This document shows positions 1 through 12,837 of a stretch of DNA of 64,000 bases, in pieces; the stretch's first letter is position 1, and the number at the start of each line of letters is the position of its first letter. Position numbers and translations under genes: made by a program. Source of the stretch: Rhytidiadelphus loreus (taxonomy: Eukaryota; Streptophyta; Bryopsida; Hypnales; Hylocomiaceae); NCBI GenBank assembly GCA_947034895.1, contig OX344765.1, positions 5,647,001-5,711,000 on the forward strand. Reading direction: 5' to 3'. The notes beneath the pieces were generated by a model. It saw only the letters and a list, made by a program, of their open reading frames with translations, did no database searches and was not told the DNA's origin.

Positions 1-18
1 AGGTCTTATGTGATGTAC

Positions 19-3000
19 CTTGCCAGCCGCCCGGTCTGCCCTCAATCCAGCAATTTCAGGTGCGTATGCTCCGAATAAGAAGAAATTGTCCTCGCCAACT
101 TCCTCCCGGATCTCAACGTTAGCACCATCCAAAGTGCCGATCAGAACACACCCATTCATTGAAAACTTCATGTTGCTTGTTCCACTCGCCTCCATTCCCG
201 CAGTACTGAAGCCAAATCACAGAGAAACGGTCACACATGCAAATTACCACAATCTAGGCTCAAAATACAAACATTCAAAATCAACAAGCAGCTAACCGCA
301 AATGAAATTGTATAATATTCATACATCTCTTTCCCTTTCTTCCTCACAAATTGTAAAATTGAAAAGTCGGAAATCATACCCAATAAGTTTAGAATGGCAC
401 TATTCCAATAACTACATGTCACAATCATACTAAGAATTTCATTCTTTGGAAAAAATGGGCTCCAGCATGTATTGTTACCTTTTAACACATGTCTCAGTCT
501 AATTGGACACCGCAATTTCTACATTTTCAAACCAATGATTAGTCTCTCTTCTTTGGGTAGAGATAATAAATCTTCTTAAATATTACAATGCATGTAACTG
601 AAACACCAGTAATCTGAGAGGTATTTCCGTAAAATGTTTATACCTGATGTGTTGCGAGAGTTCACTGGCAGGGATGAGGACCTCCGCTACACTGACGTTG
701 TAATCAGGAACCATGATGACCTTGAGCAAGTCGCCTATTTCAGGATCATTGTTGACGGTTGCTGCCACGTCTGTGATGAGTTTCACAATTCGTTTGGCTT
801 GCCAGTAGGTCGCAAACGCTTTCCCTCCGAACATGACCACACGAGGAACGTACTTTGCGGCCCGTTCCTTGGCAGTCATCTTCTTCATCTTCTGGTACCG
901 GTAGATCACGCCCATAATGTTGAGCAATTGCCTCTTGTATTCATGGATACGCTTCACCTGTAGTTAAGAAAAGACATAAGGTAGAGTATGCTAAAACCGT
1001 TGGGAACCTGATCCTGTCTCCTATTGACTGACCCCATTACCAACAACAACTCATCTCTTCCAATACACTTGGTTGGCCTTCAGCTAGCAAAGCGGTGTAA
1101 GCATGCGTTGGATAAATGACTATGATCACTGATCTTTGAATAGAAATGTGATTGTCTATTGTCTCTTCAATAAGGACCACTTTGAATAATTGCATAAGAA
1201 AACATCCAATATATTGATCGAGAAAAATTTGATCTCAAGAGATGGCTCTTGTACCCAAATTGATCTTTCCAGTGAGCTCTATGGAGCGATCTCTCAATGA
1301 AATCTCACTCCTACATACCGGATAAAATGCTTAGAGTGACTTCAATAGTATCCTGCAACTTAGGTTACAAGTCGGAAAAAATGAAGAGAGACATTGAATC
1401 CACTTTTCCAACTTGGGCAAACACATTCTTAACTATAAAGGAAGTGCTTTCGAAGTACATTGGAGTTACACACCTGAATATCAAAGAGTGCATTTGGATT
1501 GATTGTGTACCCAGTCTTGGCTAGGATGTATGCAGCCAACTTTTCCTTTCTTGCCATCTTGGCTTGCGTCCATTCCTTTTGCAGCGCTTTGTTGTCTGCA
1601 AACTGTTGTACCAAACAGACAAACTTAAAGATATATGGAGATACTTAAATCACAGAAAAATAAACAAATAAGCGTGTCATGATACTTGAGGAAGGAAGAA
1701 AAGGCATACGTTGCGGAGGCCAGCTAATTGCTCGGTGTCGAGTACCCACTCCTCAGAGCCAAGCCACTTTGTAATGACTGCACTGAGCTCAGGGTTGCAG
1801 AATGACAACCACCGTCTTGGAGTCACTCCATTGGTCTTGTTCTGAAATTTTTCAGGCCAGAGCTGCAGAACAAAAGCATCCCCAAATATAAGAACCCACA
1901 CATATCACACTACATATACATTAGGGGGTTTCAAACCTCGATGATGACTTCTACACTTTAGACGTTGGAGAAATCAAGGGTTGTGATTGGTGGTTACAAT
2001 TAGCTTGATTATCTCTATTACCCTACCCCTTGAGCAAGCTACAAAATAAACTACAAGTTCAATATGGTGACCAACCAATCTCCAACTTCACTTTACTTCG
2101 ATTCGTATGACCCACAAGAAAAGTATGCCAAACCTTCTGGAAAATAATCGGTCCTGATTGGTTACTTCTTTGAGACCACATTATATTTCACCAGCCGACG
2201 ATTACTATGCTAAGAAGGTTTGAACACCCCTATTGAGATAGAAACTCCAGTAGCATCCAAAGGCTTTTTTCTAAGACCAAAGGGTCGGTTACAGATATTT
2301 TGTGTAGAGAAAGAATTTGTGCACGAAGTTCTTCCATGATGTATTAGAACTCTCCAATGGAACTTATTACAATTGTACACTTGTACTAGAACTCTCCGAG
2401 AGATAGGTAAACACATACCTTGTAGAAATCGTTGAAGACTTCTTCCTTCACAATTTCGCTATGAATGGCTGCAACTCCGTTCACTTTGTGGCCAGCAATA
2501 CAACACAAATTGGCCATTCGGACTGTGGGCGAAGGTTTCTCAGGTACAACTTCCTCTTCCTCCTCTTCCTCTTCTTCTTCCTCTACGTCCGCTTCCTTGT
2601 CGGCTGATTTGGCAGCTATGTCATCACTAGCTGATTTGGTAGTTTTGTCATCAGTAGCAGCTTTGACGACTGCCTTGGGGGCCTTGGTCACCTTCTCCTT
2701 CACAGGCTTAGGTGGTATCAAGGATTGAATCGAAGCAGGAAGGTCCACATTCTCAAGGATCCTCATGCTTGCAATCTTCGCCTCCAATTCTTCCTTCTCT
2801 ACCTTACTGGCAACGAAGTTCATGAACTGCAACAGAAACGACCCCAAAAGTCAGGAATATACTAACAAGACGACAATATGCATCATCACAATGACATTTT
2901 ATTTTCTTCACAACCGCACCTGGTCATCAATCGTCTCGATAATTTGAACGTGGCGTGGCAACAGCTTCTGGAACGCACCCAAAGGCCACTTCTCCAAAGC

Positions 3001-6000
3001 TTCGGGAAGAACCGTGTGGTTTGTGTATGCAACAGTCCTGGTAACAACAGCATAACAGAAACCACACAAAATCAACGCCACATTCAATGTGCCGCTCACC
3101 AAGGATTCATGGTTCAAAATGACCAACTCGATGGTCATATTGTAAAATTTATAGAACATAGGTGGGGTCAAATTTTATATCAACAGAATCAGCGAAGATC
3201 AAAATAGAATAAAATAGGATCAAAAATAGCCCCCATATGACCAACTCAAAAATGCAATATTATAAATCATGAGACCCAATTAGACAATACAGAGAATTTG
3301 AAAGAGCTTACGCTTGTGTAATTTTCCAAGCTTGATCCCAAGAAAGGCCTTCTTCATCGATGAGGATACGAAGCAACTCGGGAACACAGAGAGTGGGATG
3401 CGTGTCATTCATTTGAATGGCAACTTTGGCAGGAAAGGCATCCCATTTCACTACACCACCTGCCCTCTCTTTGAAACGCGCAATGATATCTTGAATGGAG
3501 GCAGAGCAGAGCGTATATTGCTGCTTCAGCCGCAACAGCTTCCCTTCTTCAGTGGCATCGCCAGGATACAGAACATAGCAAATCTGCAATAGCAGCAAAA
3601 ACCTCAGCAACCATGCCTAAGTTCAATGCCCGTGTTATTATAACCCCAAGAGGGACCAACAATTCATGACCAATTTGATTGATTATATTATGGATCTATC
3701 TGAATTACCAACCATGCCTAAGTTCAATGCCCGATTTGGTTTTCTTGGTCCATTAAGATGACATTCTCATTCACGTGGGTTCCCCGTTGAGCCTACAATA
3801 GGCTTGAAGTTGCTTAAATGTAACTCAATCGAACACATACAGCAGCTAATGATTATTCAGTTGACGAGCAAAAAGTCACCCGACGGCTATACATTTGTTA
3901 GTGCGTTGGAATCCTCGCGAAAATGGGGAAATATCCACACAAAATTAGTCGTTCTAAGAATAGAAAACACACTCAGAATCTAGAATGGATTCCCGGCCTT
4001 AGAAGTTAGGTGACACAGCAATGAATGCCAAGGCAAAGAGGAGGGCAAGGTACACATACTCTTTCAGCATTGGCTTGCGCTTGATCTGCCTGGCTGTAAT
4101 CACCAGCATTGAAGGCCTCAAGGTCAAAGTCCTCGGCTGAGACTCGGGTGGACCACAACCGCAAACTGATGGTGTTCTTGGTGCGGTAACCGGGAATGGG
4201 CACGTCGTAAGCGACGGCTTGCACTGTCTCACCCCCTACCCACTCTTTCTTGCCATTGTAAGAATCCAACACCTTGCCGAAGAACTTGACTGGGTAGGAG
4301 ATATCGTTCCTGGGAATCTCCCAAGGGTAGCCCATCTGCAACAGTACCAAAAAAACACAAAACCTTAAACTTCAAGACTCTGACTTCCTAATGCTCACAT
4401 GATACAACGAAATTCGTATCAGTTCTGAGTGAAAAATTAGGTCACAAATTGCTTTAACCACTTCTGTACTATTTTTGTCAGTGTCCTCAGAAGATAAGTT
4501 CCTTTGAGAGGTGAAATTCAACGTCCTCACAAATAGGAGCTCACAGATTTGCGAATAATAAAACGGGACTGACAAGGATTGCAGAGTAATAGAAAACCTG
4601 CCCTAAGAGGTATTCTAGAAAACCTAACATGTTATAATTTGTAGGGCTTACATTAGAAACTGTCTAAAACGGTAAATTGACTTACAATTGGCGGGGTTTA
4701 ATGTAGCTTGGTTTACAGAATACCTCTCTGAAGGGATTCTACTGTTGCATGTTCATATGTATTTCAACGAATGTGAACATAGTAGCAATAGGATGAAGAT
4801 CAGAGGGGTGCCGTTTCTTTACCTCCAACCATTTCTCACATTGCTCCTCCTGACCATCCTTGGTGATGCGCTGTTGGAACAGACCATACTTGTAGCGCAA
4901 CCCATACCCCCAAGCAGGATAATTGAGGGTGGCCAATGAGTCCAGGAAGCAGGAAGCCAATCTTCCCAACCCACCGTTGCCAAGCGCAGCATCCGGCTCC
5001 TGCACACATGATACGCCGTTGAATGCAACATACGCTTGTCTACTGTCAATTCAATAGTGATCTACAACCTCCCACTTTAAAGGATTGCATAACAAATCAC
5101 CACATTGAATCACAAAACAATTTGATCATACTCGAGACATTCTGTCCCTTGTAGTACCCAAAGTGATCTCTCCAGTGAGCTCTACTGAGTGGTCTCCCAT
5201 GAAAGCACACTCCTACATATAGCTCAAAATAGTATAAAACTTACATGTACCGCTTAAAAGTGAAGCAAATAGTTTCCTCTACCTTGGTTTTGACCATGAA
5301 ACAAAATTTCAAGAAACAGACAAACAAGCAGGAGTCCAATTCCAGCACCTGCTCGGCAACGGCCTCAAGATCATGGCCCAGTTTATGAAGCGCTTCAGTA
5401 TATGCATCCTTCAGCTCAAAGTTTCCCACAGCATTCAGTAAAGCTCTCCCCTGCAAAACTCACCATAAAAAAATGACTTAAAATGTTAAAACCCTAAAAT
5501 TCGACTGCATTCGACCATTGCAATGTCGAATGATCAACTGGAGATCGTAGTCAGAAAAAGAAGTCTACACGTGCCTGCAGAAACTCCATGGAGAGGTAAT
5601 GGATGGTCTTGGCATTCTCCTTGGTGAAGTGCTGGAAGGTGTCGTTCCATCGCTGCACCAAAGTGTCGCGTAAGCTCTCCGCGGTGGCCACATACGCTTG
5701 CGGAAGCTCGAATTTGTAGGGTGAGAACGACGGGGTGAAGTCCGAGTGGTACTTGATGTTGCTGGCGATGGCGTTGGCGTCCGTTGACAAAGGGTTCGCC
5801 TGAGGCAAAACATCTGCCACGTGGAGACCAAAACTCTCAGAATTCATTGATGTCCATGGCCACAGAAACTTCTACCTTGCTGCAATCAACGTTTGTAAAT
5901 TACCTGTTTCCGCTTTAGACTCTGCAACGGAGGTTTCGACTGATCCCGCTTGACAGCTCCACTTCCTTTGAGGCGTCTGCTTGCTGCATCCTGTACTCAA

Positions 6001-7181
6001 GAACAAGGGAATGTGTTAGCTTACACGTTGACGAAAATGTCAGTTTACTCAGCAATACCATTTGGGAGACCAACCTAATGGAAGAAAGCTTGTGGAGAAA
6101 TGATGGAGAGAATAGTGGAGAAGACAATAGAAGCATCAGAGAAAATCGAGGAGAATCTATAGGAACTAAAACAATATTTTTTTGGTTTAGTAGGCTCCAA
6201 TTTGCAAGAGCCTTCACCCTAAACACACAGAAAGTCTAAGAAAGAAAGCATGGATCCCAATGCTCTAGAAATGGACAAGACTCATCATCGGAAAACCCGA
6301 ACGGATTCGAAATTCACGTACCTAGAGCGGTTTGCAATCTCAGGTTCCTTGCATTTCTGCAACAACGACAAGGTCAACTAATTCAATTCATCTTCAAAAA
6401 TTGGCTAACCAAACTAGTTGATTGAAGAACTGTACATAGTGCAATCCAATCTGTGAGTGCATTGTATTCACCGAGGTAGGTACCGTTGCCGAATTTGCGG
6501 GGAATGAGTTATTCCAGAACTCGGTAATTTGATCCAAATCCCAAAGTTCGAGATTGACCAAAACATGCTCAGCAGACCAACGTAGGGCCCAATCTCGAAA
6601 TATAATACTCCATACAAAAGTATAGTTACTCTACTGTACCACACAAAGTATAATTTAAGGCGAAAGTACCACACAAGTTTCTCATGCACCATCACCCAAT
6701 ATAATACGGAGTACTACGACTTCCTAGAGGCGCACATTCCCAGAAAGAAATTGACCCAAAAAGCAATTCGAAAATCGCAAAACCCACACCTCTTGCTCCT
6801 TCACAACAACAGTGCAACAACACAATGCTACCCCCCACGACCTCCAAAACTCCACCGTATTTGTAAAACCCAACCTGGACTAGCCAACAATCCGAGCTAG
6901 CCTAGCACACAGAAAAGCGTAATTAGTGATCAAGAGAAGATGGCAAAAGTTGCGATCTCTTGAACTTCTCCGCAATCTGTCCTGCGATCCACAAATTCAC
7001 ACAAATTGCGACACCCCAATACGGCAAGACCCAGGACCCCAAAACCCAAAACTTACGACAGCAAAGGCCCGGCGCTCAACAATGTGGACTTGGGCAATGA
7101 AGGCACCGCAGCGCGACGCGAGCAAGAGGCTCCTGAAGCTTGGCTTGCGGAGAGATTCCTAGCGACAGTGAGCGACGCCAT
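19..7181 (-). CDS. PHS1: Plastidial alpha-glucan (starch) phosphorylase, L-type, C-terminus missing
   Basis: Catalyses reversible phosphorolysis of alpha-1,4-glucans to glucose-1-phosphate, probably in the plastid stroma. Exons on the minus strand: 7057-7181, 6322-6356, 5904-5990, 5575-5813, 5349-5450, 4823-4999, 4060-4335, 3312-3583, 2920-3037, 2419-2826, 1710-1862, 1474-1602, 644-957, 19-205. Phases match at every junction and give 874 codons. The last 90 or so residues lie beyond base 1. The ATG at 7181 begins a Ser/Ala/Arg-rich, acid-poor leader ([16 protein letters not shown]...) typical of a plastid transit peptide. Family blocks follow: SIKYH-like [79 protein letters not shown], and GTSNMKF with the PLP lysine near residue 825. 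An acidic insertion at about residues 516-575 lies where L-type phosphorylases carry the L78 loop. The first three short exons are inferred from splice phase. The core is certain. Confidence 0.95.
3130..3295. mobile_element. Diverged relative of the intronic MITEs, in a phosphorylase intron
   Basis: Contains AATTTTATATCAACAGAATC, AATAAAATAGGATC, CCCCCATATGACCAACTCAA and GAGACCCAATTAG in the order found at 49060-49225. Terminal repeats are not recognisable. It sits in the intron 3038-3311. Confidence 0.5.
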
Positions 7182-7230
7182 CGCTCCTCTTCACACCTAC
7201 AATTCTCACCAAAACAGAACTGGCGATGGC

Positions 7231-7238
7231 ATTTATAT
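7231..7238 (-). promoter_or_regulatory. Possible TATA box of the phosphorylase gene
   Basis: On the minus strand this reads ATATAAAT, about 50 bases upstream of the inferred start codon at 7181. That spacing would leave a 5' leader of only about 20 bases, so the site is plausible but unproven. No other TATA-like box lies close upstream. Confidence 0.3.
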
Positions 7239-7299
7239 TGCAACAACACCACGAGACAGACAGACAGACTAGCAAGCGTTCTATTAAGATAAGAATGCA

Positions 7300-7805
7300 C
7301 TTGTTTCACAGATTCAATCCTCCGATGATGCCAATTTGAGCGACGTTTTGGAACAATCCAGCAGCTGGAATCATTCTGGGCCTTCTGACTGGCATTGTAG
7401 GTAGCCAGGATCTAAGTTAGGCTTGATTTTTGAAGGAATTCTAGACCAGAGAGGACGACGATGTCGAGTCAGATGAGAGATGTTATGGAGATAAAATATC
7501 ATCGGGAAGGGGATGAGACTACGAGACTGAGGTGTAGCGTCGGATGGTAGCGAACTGAAGGTTGGGATCCGAATGTGATATGCATAAAGAAAGGAGCATA
7601 TTCTGGAATTTCTGGGAGACATTTTGTTTTTGGGGGGGAATCATATGTTTGAGAGGTGGGAGGAAGGTACACAACATTGTATAAACCAGGAATGGTCCTG
7701 CCCATGCTGGGAAGGTATTATGCTACATATTTGGGTGGGACTAAATTATTAGTTAATTCGAAGAATTGGGTTGGCAGAAAGTGATCCTTGCTTGAGGTCC
7801 TTGCT
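7300..7805. other. 5' flank of the phosphorylase gene, no gene seen
   Basis: Moderate-GC sequence upstream of the phosphorylase promoter. Short open frames exist on the minus strand but have no family resemblance or splice support. Its right end carries two adjacent copies of TCCTTGCTTGAGG at about 7786-7811 that run into the left end of the GGCCGG element. Confidence 0.5.
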
Positions 7806-9210
7806 TGAGGGCCGGTATATACACGGCTTGGGGCCGGATGGAAGGCCGGCCCAATTTGCCTCCAATCCGGCCCACAATTTGGCCCCAAATCATCACTCCG
7901 GCCCCAGATAATGTAAAGGGTTGAGGTCAAATTCTGGGACCAAATTCCAATTCATCACTCCGGCCCTAAGTAATGTAAAGTGTTGAGGCCCAATTCTAAG
8001 GCCGAATTCTTGATTAATGTGCTTTTGGATTTTTGGAATGCTTAATTAAAAAATCTAAGAAATGCATCTTTTCCTTTCTCTTATTATTTTTTATACTTTA
8101 GAAAAAAAAAGTTTTTTTTTTCTATTTATTCTATTTCAAATATAGGAAAGAAAAATTTAGAATTCTTTAGACTTTTCCTTTTTATTCCTACTTTACCTAT
8201 TTCAAAATGGAAGAGAGAATTTTTTACTTTTTTTAAACCTTTTTCACTCTTTTCCTATTTTTTCTATTTTGAAAAAAAGGAAGTTCTTTGACTTCTTTTG
8301 AACCTTTTTTTTTTTTGACACTAAAACTAGAGTTGACATTGAAAAAAGATTTGTAGCCCCATAATAGTTGTCATTTATTAAACATACAACTCAAAAAAAC
8401 ATGTAATTTTTTTTAATCTCTTTTCAAATCTATATTTTTGGTTTATTTTAAAGAAAAGCATGAAATTTTTTATTATGAAAACTTGAGTGAATTCAATGAT
8501 AAATGTAAATGAGGTTTTACCATACATGTTATTTCTAGTAGCATAATTTTTCCTTGTCATATTCTTTTTTCAAGTATTTGTCATTAAATTGATAAAAACA
8601 CACATTATCTTGTAGATGTCAAAGTTTTTGGCATAACTTCAACAATAACTTTCATTTACAAATGTGTGTCCGTATAAAAAATTTACTTATTAAGCATGTA
8701 ATTTACCAAAATTAGTCTCTATAACATAGTATGTAATTTGTGTCTACACCAAAAAAATTAATTATTAACAATAACATTCATTATTAATTATTAACAATAA
8801 AATTCAGTATTAACAACTTGTAACACAGCATCTGTATCACAACATGACTCAACCAGATGGGATTGACCTTACAGTTAATAAAAAATGTAATAAAAAAGAA
8901 AAGAAAAGCCCTTGCATAGTAGACGGTGGAGATTTGTCCAATCCAACAGAGGAGCCCAATCTGGCCCCAATCCAGCCTAGATGGGAAATCGGGCCACCAA
9001 AAACCTCGGCCCGATTGCTCCCTTGGGGATGGATGGTTTGGCGCCAAAACTATGCCACCTAAGCTGACATGTAGGATGAATGGTGGTATCAATCCGGCCC
9101 TTATATAAAGCTCTTGGGCCGGATTTGGAGAAATTGAGTGATCCTATTGGTTCAAACTTTAAGAGTTCCGGCCGGCCTTCAATCCGGCCCCAAGTATATA
9201 CCGGCCCTCA
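7806..9210. mobile_element. 1.4-kb non-autonomous DNA transposon with GGCCGG-rich terminal inverted repeats
   Basis: The left end reads TGAGGGCCGGTATATAC and the right end GTATATACCGGCCCTCA, exact reverse complements. The match continues inward (TTGGGGCCGGAT, AAGGCCGGCC) for about 45 bases, apart from a small insertion in the left arm. Subterminal zones on both sides are full of GGCCC and GGCCCCAAAT motifs. A unit starting TCATCACTCCGGCCC occurs twice at about 7890-8010. The interior (8020-8830) is very AT-rich with long A and T runs and no open frame, so the element is non-autonomous. No clear target-site duplication is visible, so I do not assign a superfamily. Confidence 0.75.
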
Positions 9211-9250
9211 TTGGTAAATAATGTTATGTAGGTAGGTGCAAACACAAAGC

Positions 9251-9479
9251 TTAACCCTTCACCCTTAAAGGACGAAGGAGTGACCTTGGAAATCATCCCT
9301 TTCCATTATTGTGTGAATCATGGGCTTAAGAAATGGCAAAAGCACTAATTGGAAGTGAAACTATTGTAGAAGACCTCCCCTTTTTATAACAAAATTCCGA
9401 GGATGAATAGTTGTCCTATTACAAGGATTCCCTGTCATCCATCAGATATCAAACATCCTCTTCAATGTTTAAGGGTTAA
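9251..9479. mobile_element. 229-bp TTAA-flanked, CCCTT-ended MITE
   Basis: Begins TTAACCCTTCACCC and ends TTTAAGGGTTAA, so TTAA lies at both ends followed by a CCCTT-type inverted repeat. An inverted relative lies at 22386-22619, sharing the blocks around GATGAATA and CAACTATT, and a degraded third copy lies near 27765-28045. There is no coding content. Confidence 0.65.
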
Positions 9480-10570
9480 AGAAAAAAGACTCGAATCTCT
9501 TTTTGAGATTGACATGAATTAAGAGCTTGTTCATCATTAGAGAAAACTTGGGGTCTCAAGAAGGATGCTCCGTAGTCCTTAAGGGACCCTAAAATTTGTT
9601 TTTTTTTGCAAAAAAAATTGTTTTCCCCCTATTTTCGCCTACCTAAATCTGCAGTGGCAGCAATGCATAAATCAAAATTAATGAATAAAAAATTGACTAA
9701 ATAAAATAATTTTTTTTTCAGAATTGAAAAATAATAATAATAATAATAATTTAAAAATTAAAAATTAAAATTGACAGATTTTGAGATATTCACTTTGGCT
9801 AACACCAAAGGTGTGGCACTTTTCGGGGTGACAAACTAAGCTTGAAATAGCTTGGTTTGTCACCACGAGGCAGCCCTCTAGAGACCCCAAAAAATTTCTA
9901 ATGTCTTGTATCCCACACAGTGCCCCTATAGGTAAACTGAGTGATGCTCCCAGTGATGCTAAGATTGAAGACTCTATTAGGAGAGAGACTCTATAGTATC
10001 TAGTAATATAAAAGGCCTCAGAGCAATTAGGAATTAGTAAATGAGAAGGAAGTTGAGGCAAATTAATGTAAGGCAAATTGTATTGCAGTTGAATATATTG
10101 ATTTTATAATGTGTAGTGAATGTCCTAGTAATGTTGCAACCATTGTCAAATGTGAGTGCGTGTGAAGTAAGATTTAGCAATACAACGGTTTGAGGTTTGA
10201 ATCCTTATATTGACTATTGGATTGTCGGCTTTGGTGAAAGTATCGAGACAAGAATCAAAGAATCACAATTTGTAACACTAAACAATAGTTTAGTAGTCTT
10301 ATTAGGGAATTATCCTATTTGAGATTTTTAATCAAAAAAAAAAAATTCTAATCTAAAATTTTTTGGAGGGGAAGGGGGGATAATTGATGACATTTTGGTA
10401 TTATTTAGAGATTTATCTAGTCAATTTGGATGTTAATAAAATACATTGTATATGCCACATTGGTTTTAGTGGTTTAAATTTAGGAGTTGTTGAATTTATA
10501 TTGTGAAGTTCATGTGGGGGATAGTTAGTGGGAAGTGGTTGATTATTTTCAAGTTTTCTTTTGAGAAATA
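9480..10570. other. Spacer with an AAT microsatellite and a short hairpin
   Basis: AT-rich, with no gene seen. An AAT trinucleotide run lies at about 9731-9751. A 38-base inverted repeat at 9827-9864 has 16-base arms (GGTGACAAACYAAGCT) around a TGAAAT loop with one mismatch. Confidence 0.5.
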
Positions 10571-11125
10571 CTCCCTCTGTCCCAAAATGATCTTCCTGTT
10601 TGACAAAATGTTCCAGATTAAGGCTAAAAAGACCCATTTCGCATGGTAGGTAGAGTTTAGTATACTCTCAGTGTCCTGTAAACATTGACTTTAGAAGCCT
10701 TTTTCAAAGTGCAGTTTTAAATTATTGAAAAGTAGAATTTTGGGGGCATTTTTAAATAGCACCAGTGGGCATTTAATTGTTGACTATGAGGTTATAATTT
10801 TATGGGCATTTAGAATAAGCCAAAGCCCATGTGTGGACCTCAATATTGACTCCAAAAGTTTCTTCTCCTTCAATTAGACAATACTCAAAGAGATGCAAAA
10901 AATAAAAGTGAACAATGTTGATTGACCCTTTGAATCATTTCATGTGTCTTTTGATTGATGATTGAATGGATGGAAGGGGAGCTATTCCTCAAAATTGTTT
11001 TGTTGATCCTAGAGAGCAATCAAAAATTGAATCTGACCAATTTACAACATCACAAATGCAATAGGAAGATCATTTTGGGACAAAAAATTAGAGCCAACAA
11101 GAAGATCATTATGGGACGGAGGGAG
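10571..11125. mobile_element. Stowaway/Mariner-type MITE, 555 bp
   Basis: The left end CTCCCTCTGTCCCAAAATGA and the right end ATGGGACGGAGGGAG are inverted repeats of the widespread plant CTCCCTCCGTCCC type, and TA dinucleotides flank both ends. The right subterminal inverted repeat occurs twice (around 11061-11080 and 11100-11125). There is no transposase frame. Stowaway assignment rests on the end motif and the TA flanks, which are established for that group. Confidence 0.75.
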
Positions 11126-11462
11126 TAGTATATATGTCATGTATTATATTGAAATTGGTTATTGATGTTGTTTAAAGTGTTTTTATATAGCTTCTTGTAG
11201 TAGTGTGAATTTGTCTTTGAGTGTTAAGAAAGATGGAACATGTGTTGTTCCATATACTACTGTTGTAATGACTAGGAGTGATTTAGTTGCCCATCTATGG
11301 GGTGTGGTATTTTGTAAGGAGTATTTGAAATTTGCCTTGTTTAAAGCAATGGATCCAAGAGAGAAATAATCATTGAAACAAGGTAGTTATTTTTTGAGCA
11401 TGTGAACGTGAGCTTGTTGGCCTGTCAGCCTATGAGCATACAATTTTTTTGAGTGAAGATCC

Positions 11463-11750
11463 ATGATGTTAGATGAAATTCGAGGGCTTCAGAAGACTAC
11501 AAATTCTTAGAATGTGGGAACTATGGGAACTCTACCACATTTGTAGTCTCACATGGCCAAGACCATGTTACGTCAAAAATTAATATTTAATTATTTTTTA
11601 AAATATTTTTTAAAATATTTTATTTTCATTAATTATTTAGGTTGCGGTACTGTAGTTCCCAACAAAGGGAAAAGGCTTGAAACAACCCTTCTTTACCCTC
11701 AAACCTCTTTTGATGTTATGGATAGTCGAACTTATGACCATGGACATTAC
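11463..11750. mobile_element. Degraded copy of the TTAGATG-ended MITE
   Basis: The left end reads TTAGATGAAATTCGAGGGCT. The interior contains AAGACCATG and GTAGTTCCCA. The right part has CTCAAACCTCTTTTGATG. The copies at 12007-12257 and 12838-13148 share the same order of blocks. It is non-coding. Confidence 0.5.
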
Positions 11751-12006
11751 AATACTAGAGAATTACGATACAGTTGAAGTATTGAACTAATCTTTTCATT
11801 TTGCCAATAAATGGAAAGTATAGAAGATTAGATGTTGATAAATGTTCTCTCATGGCTTGGGACCTCTCAAGGACAATGGAGGGAACAAATCCTTCGGTCT
11901 TCACATGTGGGTTGGTGGATTTAATTGGATTTTAGAAAAAACAATTTGATGAAGAGGGATTGATTCTATATAGAAAGAGCTTTGTCAAACTAAACTTCAT
12001 TTTGGT

Positions 12007-12257
12007 CATTAGATGAAATTTGAGGGCTTTCAAAGATTGCGAGTTTTTAGATTGTAGGAACTCTAGGAACTTTGCCACATCTATAGTTTGACATTGCTAA
12101 GACCATGCCACGTAAGATATTAATAATTAATTAATCTTTAAATATTTTTATTTTTATTTTTAATATTATTATTAAGTATTCTAATTGCAGTTTTGTAGTT
12201 CCCAGCAAAGGAAACAGGCTTGAAACGGAACTCCCTTGCCTTCAAACCTCTTCTAAT
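12007..12257. mobile_element. TTAGATG-ended MITE, second copy
   Basis: Left end CATTAGATGAAATTTGAGGG, right end CCTTCAAACCTCTTCTAATG. The element splits a unit of the 170-bp array exactly between TTTTGGT and TGATCATTG; an uninterrupted version of that junction is present at about 56340. Confidence 0.6.
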
Positions 12258-12837
12258 GTGATCATTGTCTTGTAGCAATGTGGATCTTGGGGGGGCCAAT
12301 GGAAGGATACCAATAATTTTCTCTTGATGTGTTGTTGTTGGATTTGTTTAGATTTTAGAGAAAAAAAAATTGTTGATAAGGATTATTTTTATATCTAATG
12401 ATCTTTGTCACACCAAATTTTATTTTGGTTAATACTATCTCATAGTATTATGAATCCTCTTTGGACCAATGGAAGGGTACCAACATTTTCTTCTTGATCT
12501 ATAAGTTAATGGACTTGTTTAGATTTTAGAAAAAAAAATTCATTGATAGAAATTCATTGTGTATAGAAAGAGCTTAGCTGCACCGAATTTCATTTCTGTT
12601 GATCACTCTATCTTAATATGTTGATAATCAGGCTTATTAAGATTTTGAAAGAAAATATTTGGTTGATAGGGTTTATTTTTGTAATGAATGAGCTTAGTTA
12701 CACCCAATTGTTGATTAGTTGATCATTGTCCTTTTATAGGACTACTATGTGTTGAACTTTGCTACATTTAAAAAAAAAAATTGGTGATTAGAATTGTTTT
12801 GAAATGAAATGAGCTTGTTCCATTGAGATTTATACAT

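Noticed and set aside
9731..9752. AAT repeat considered as a regulatory site
   Set aside because: Simple microsatellite in a spacer, with nothing else to support a function.
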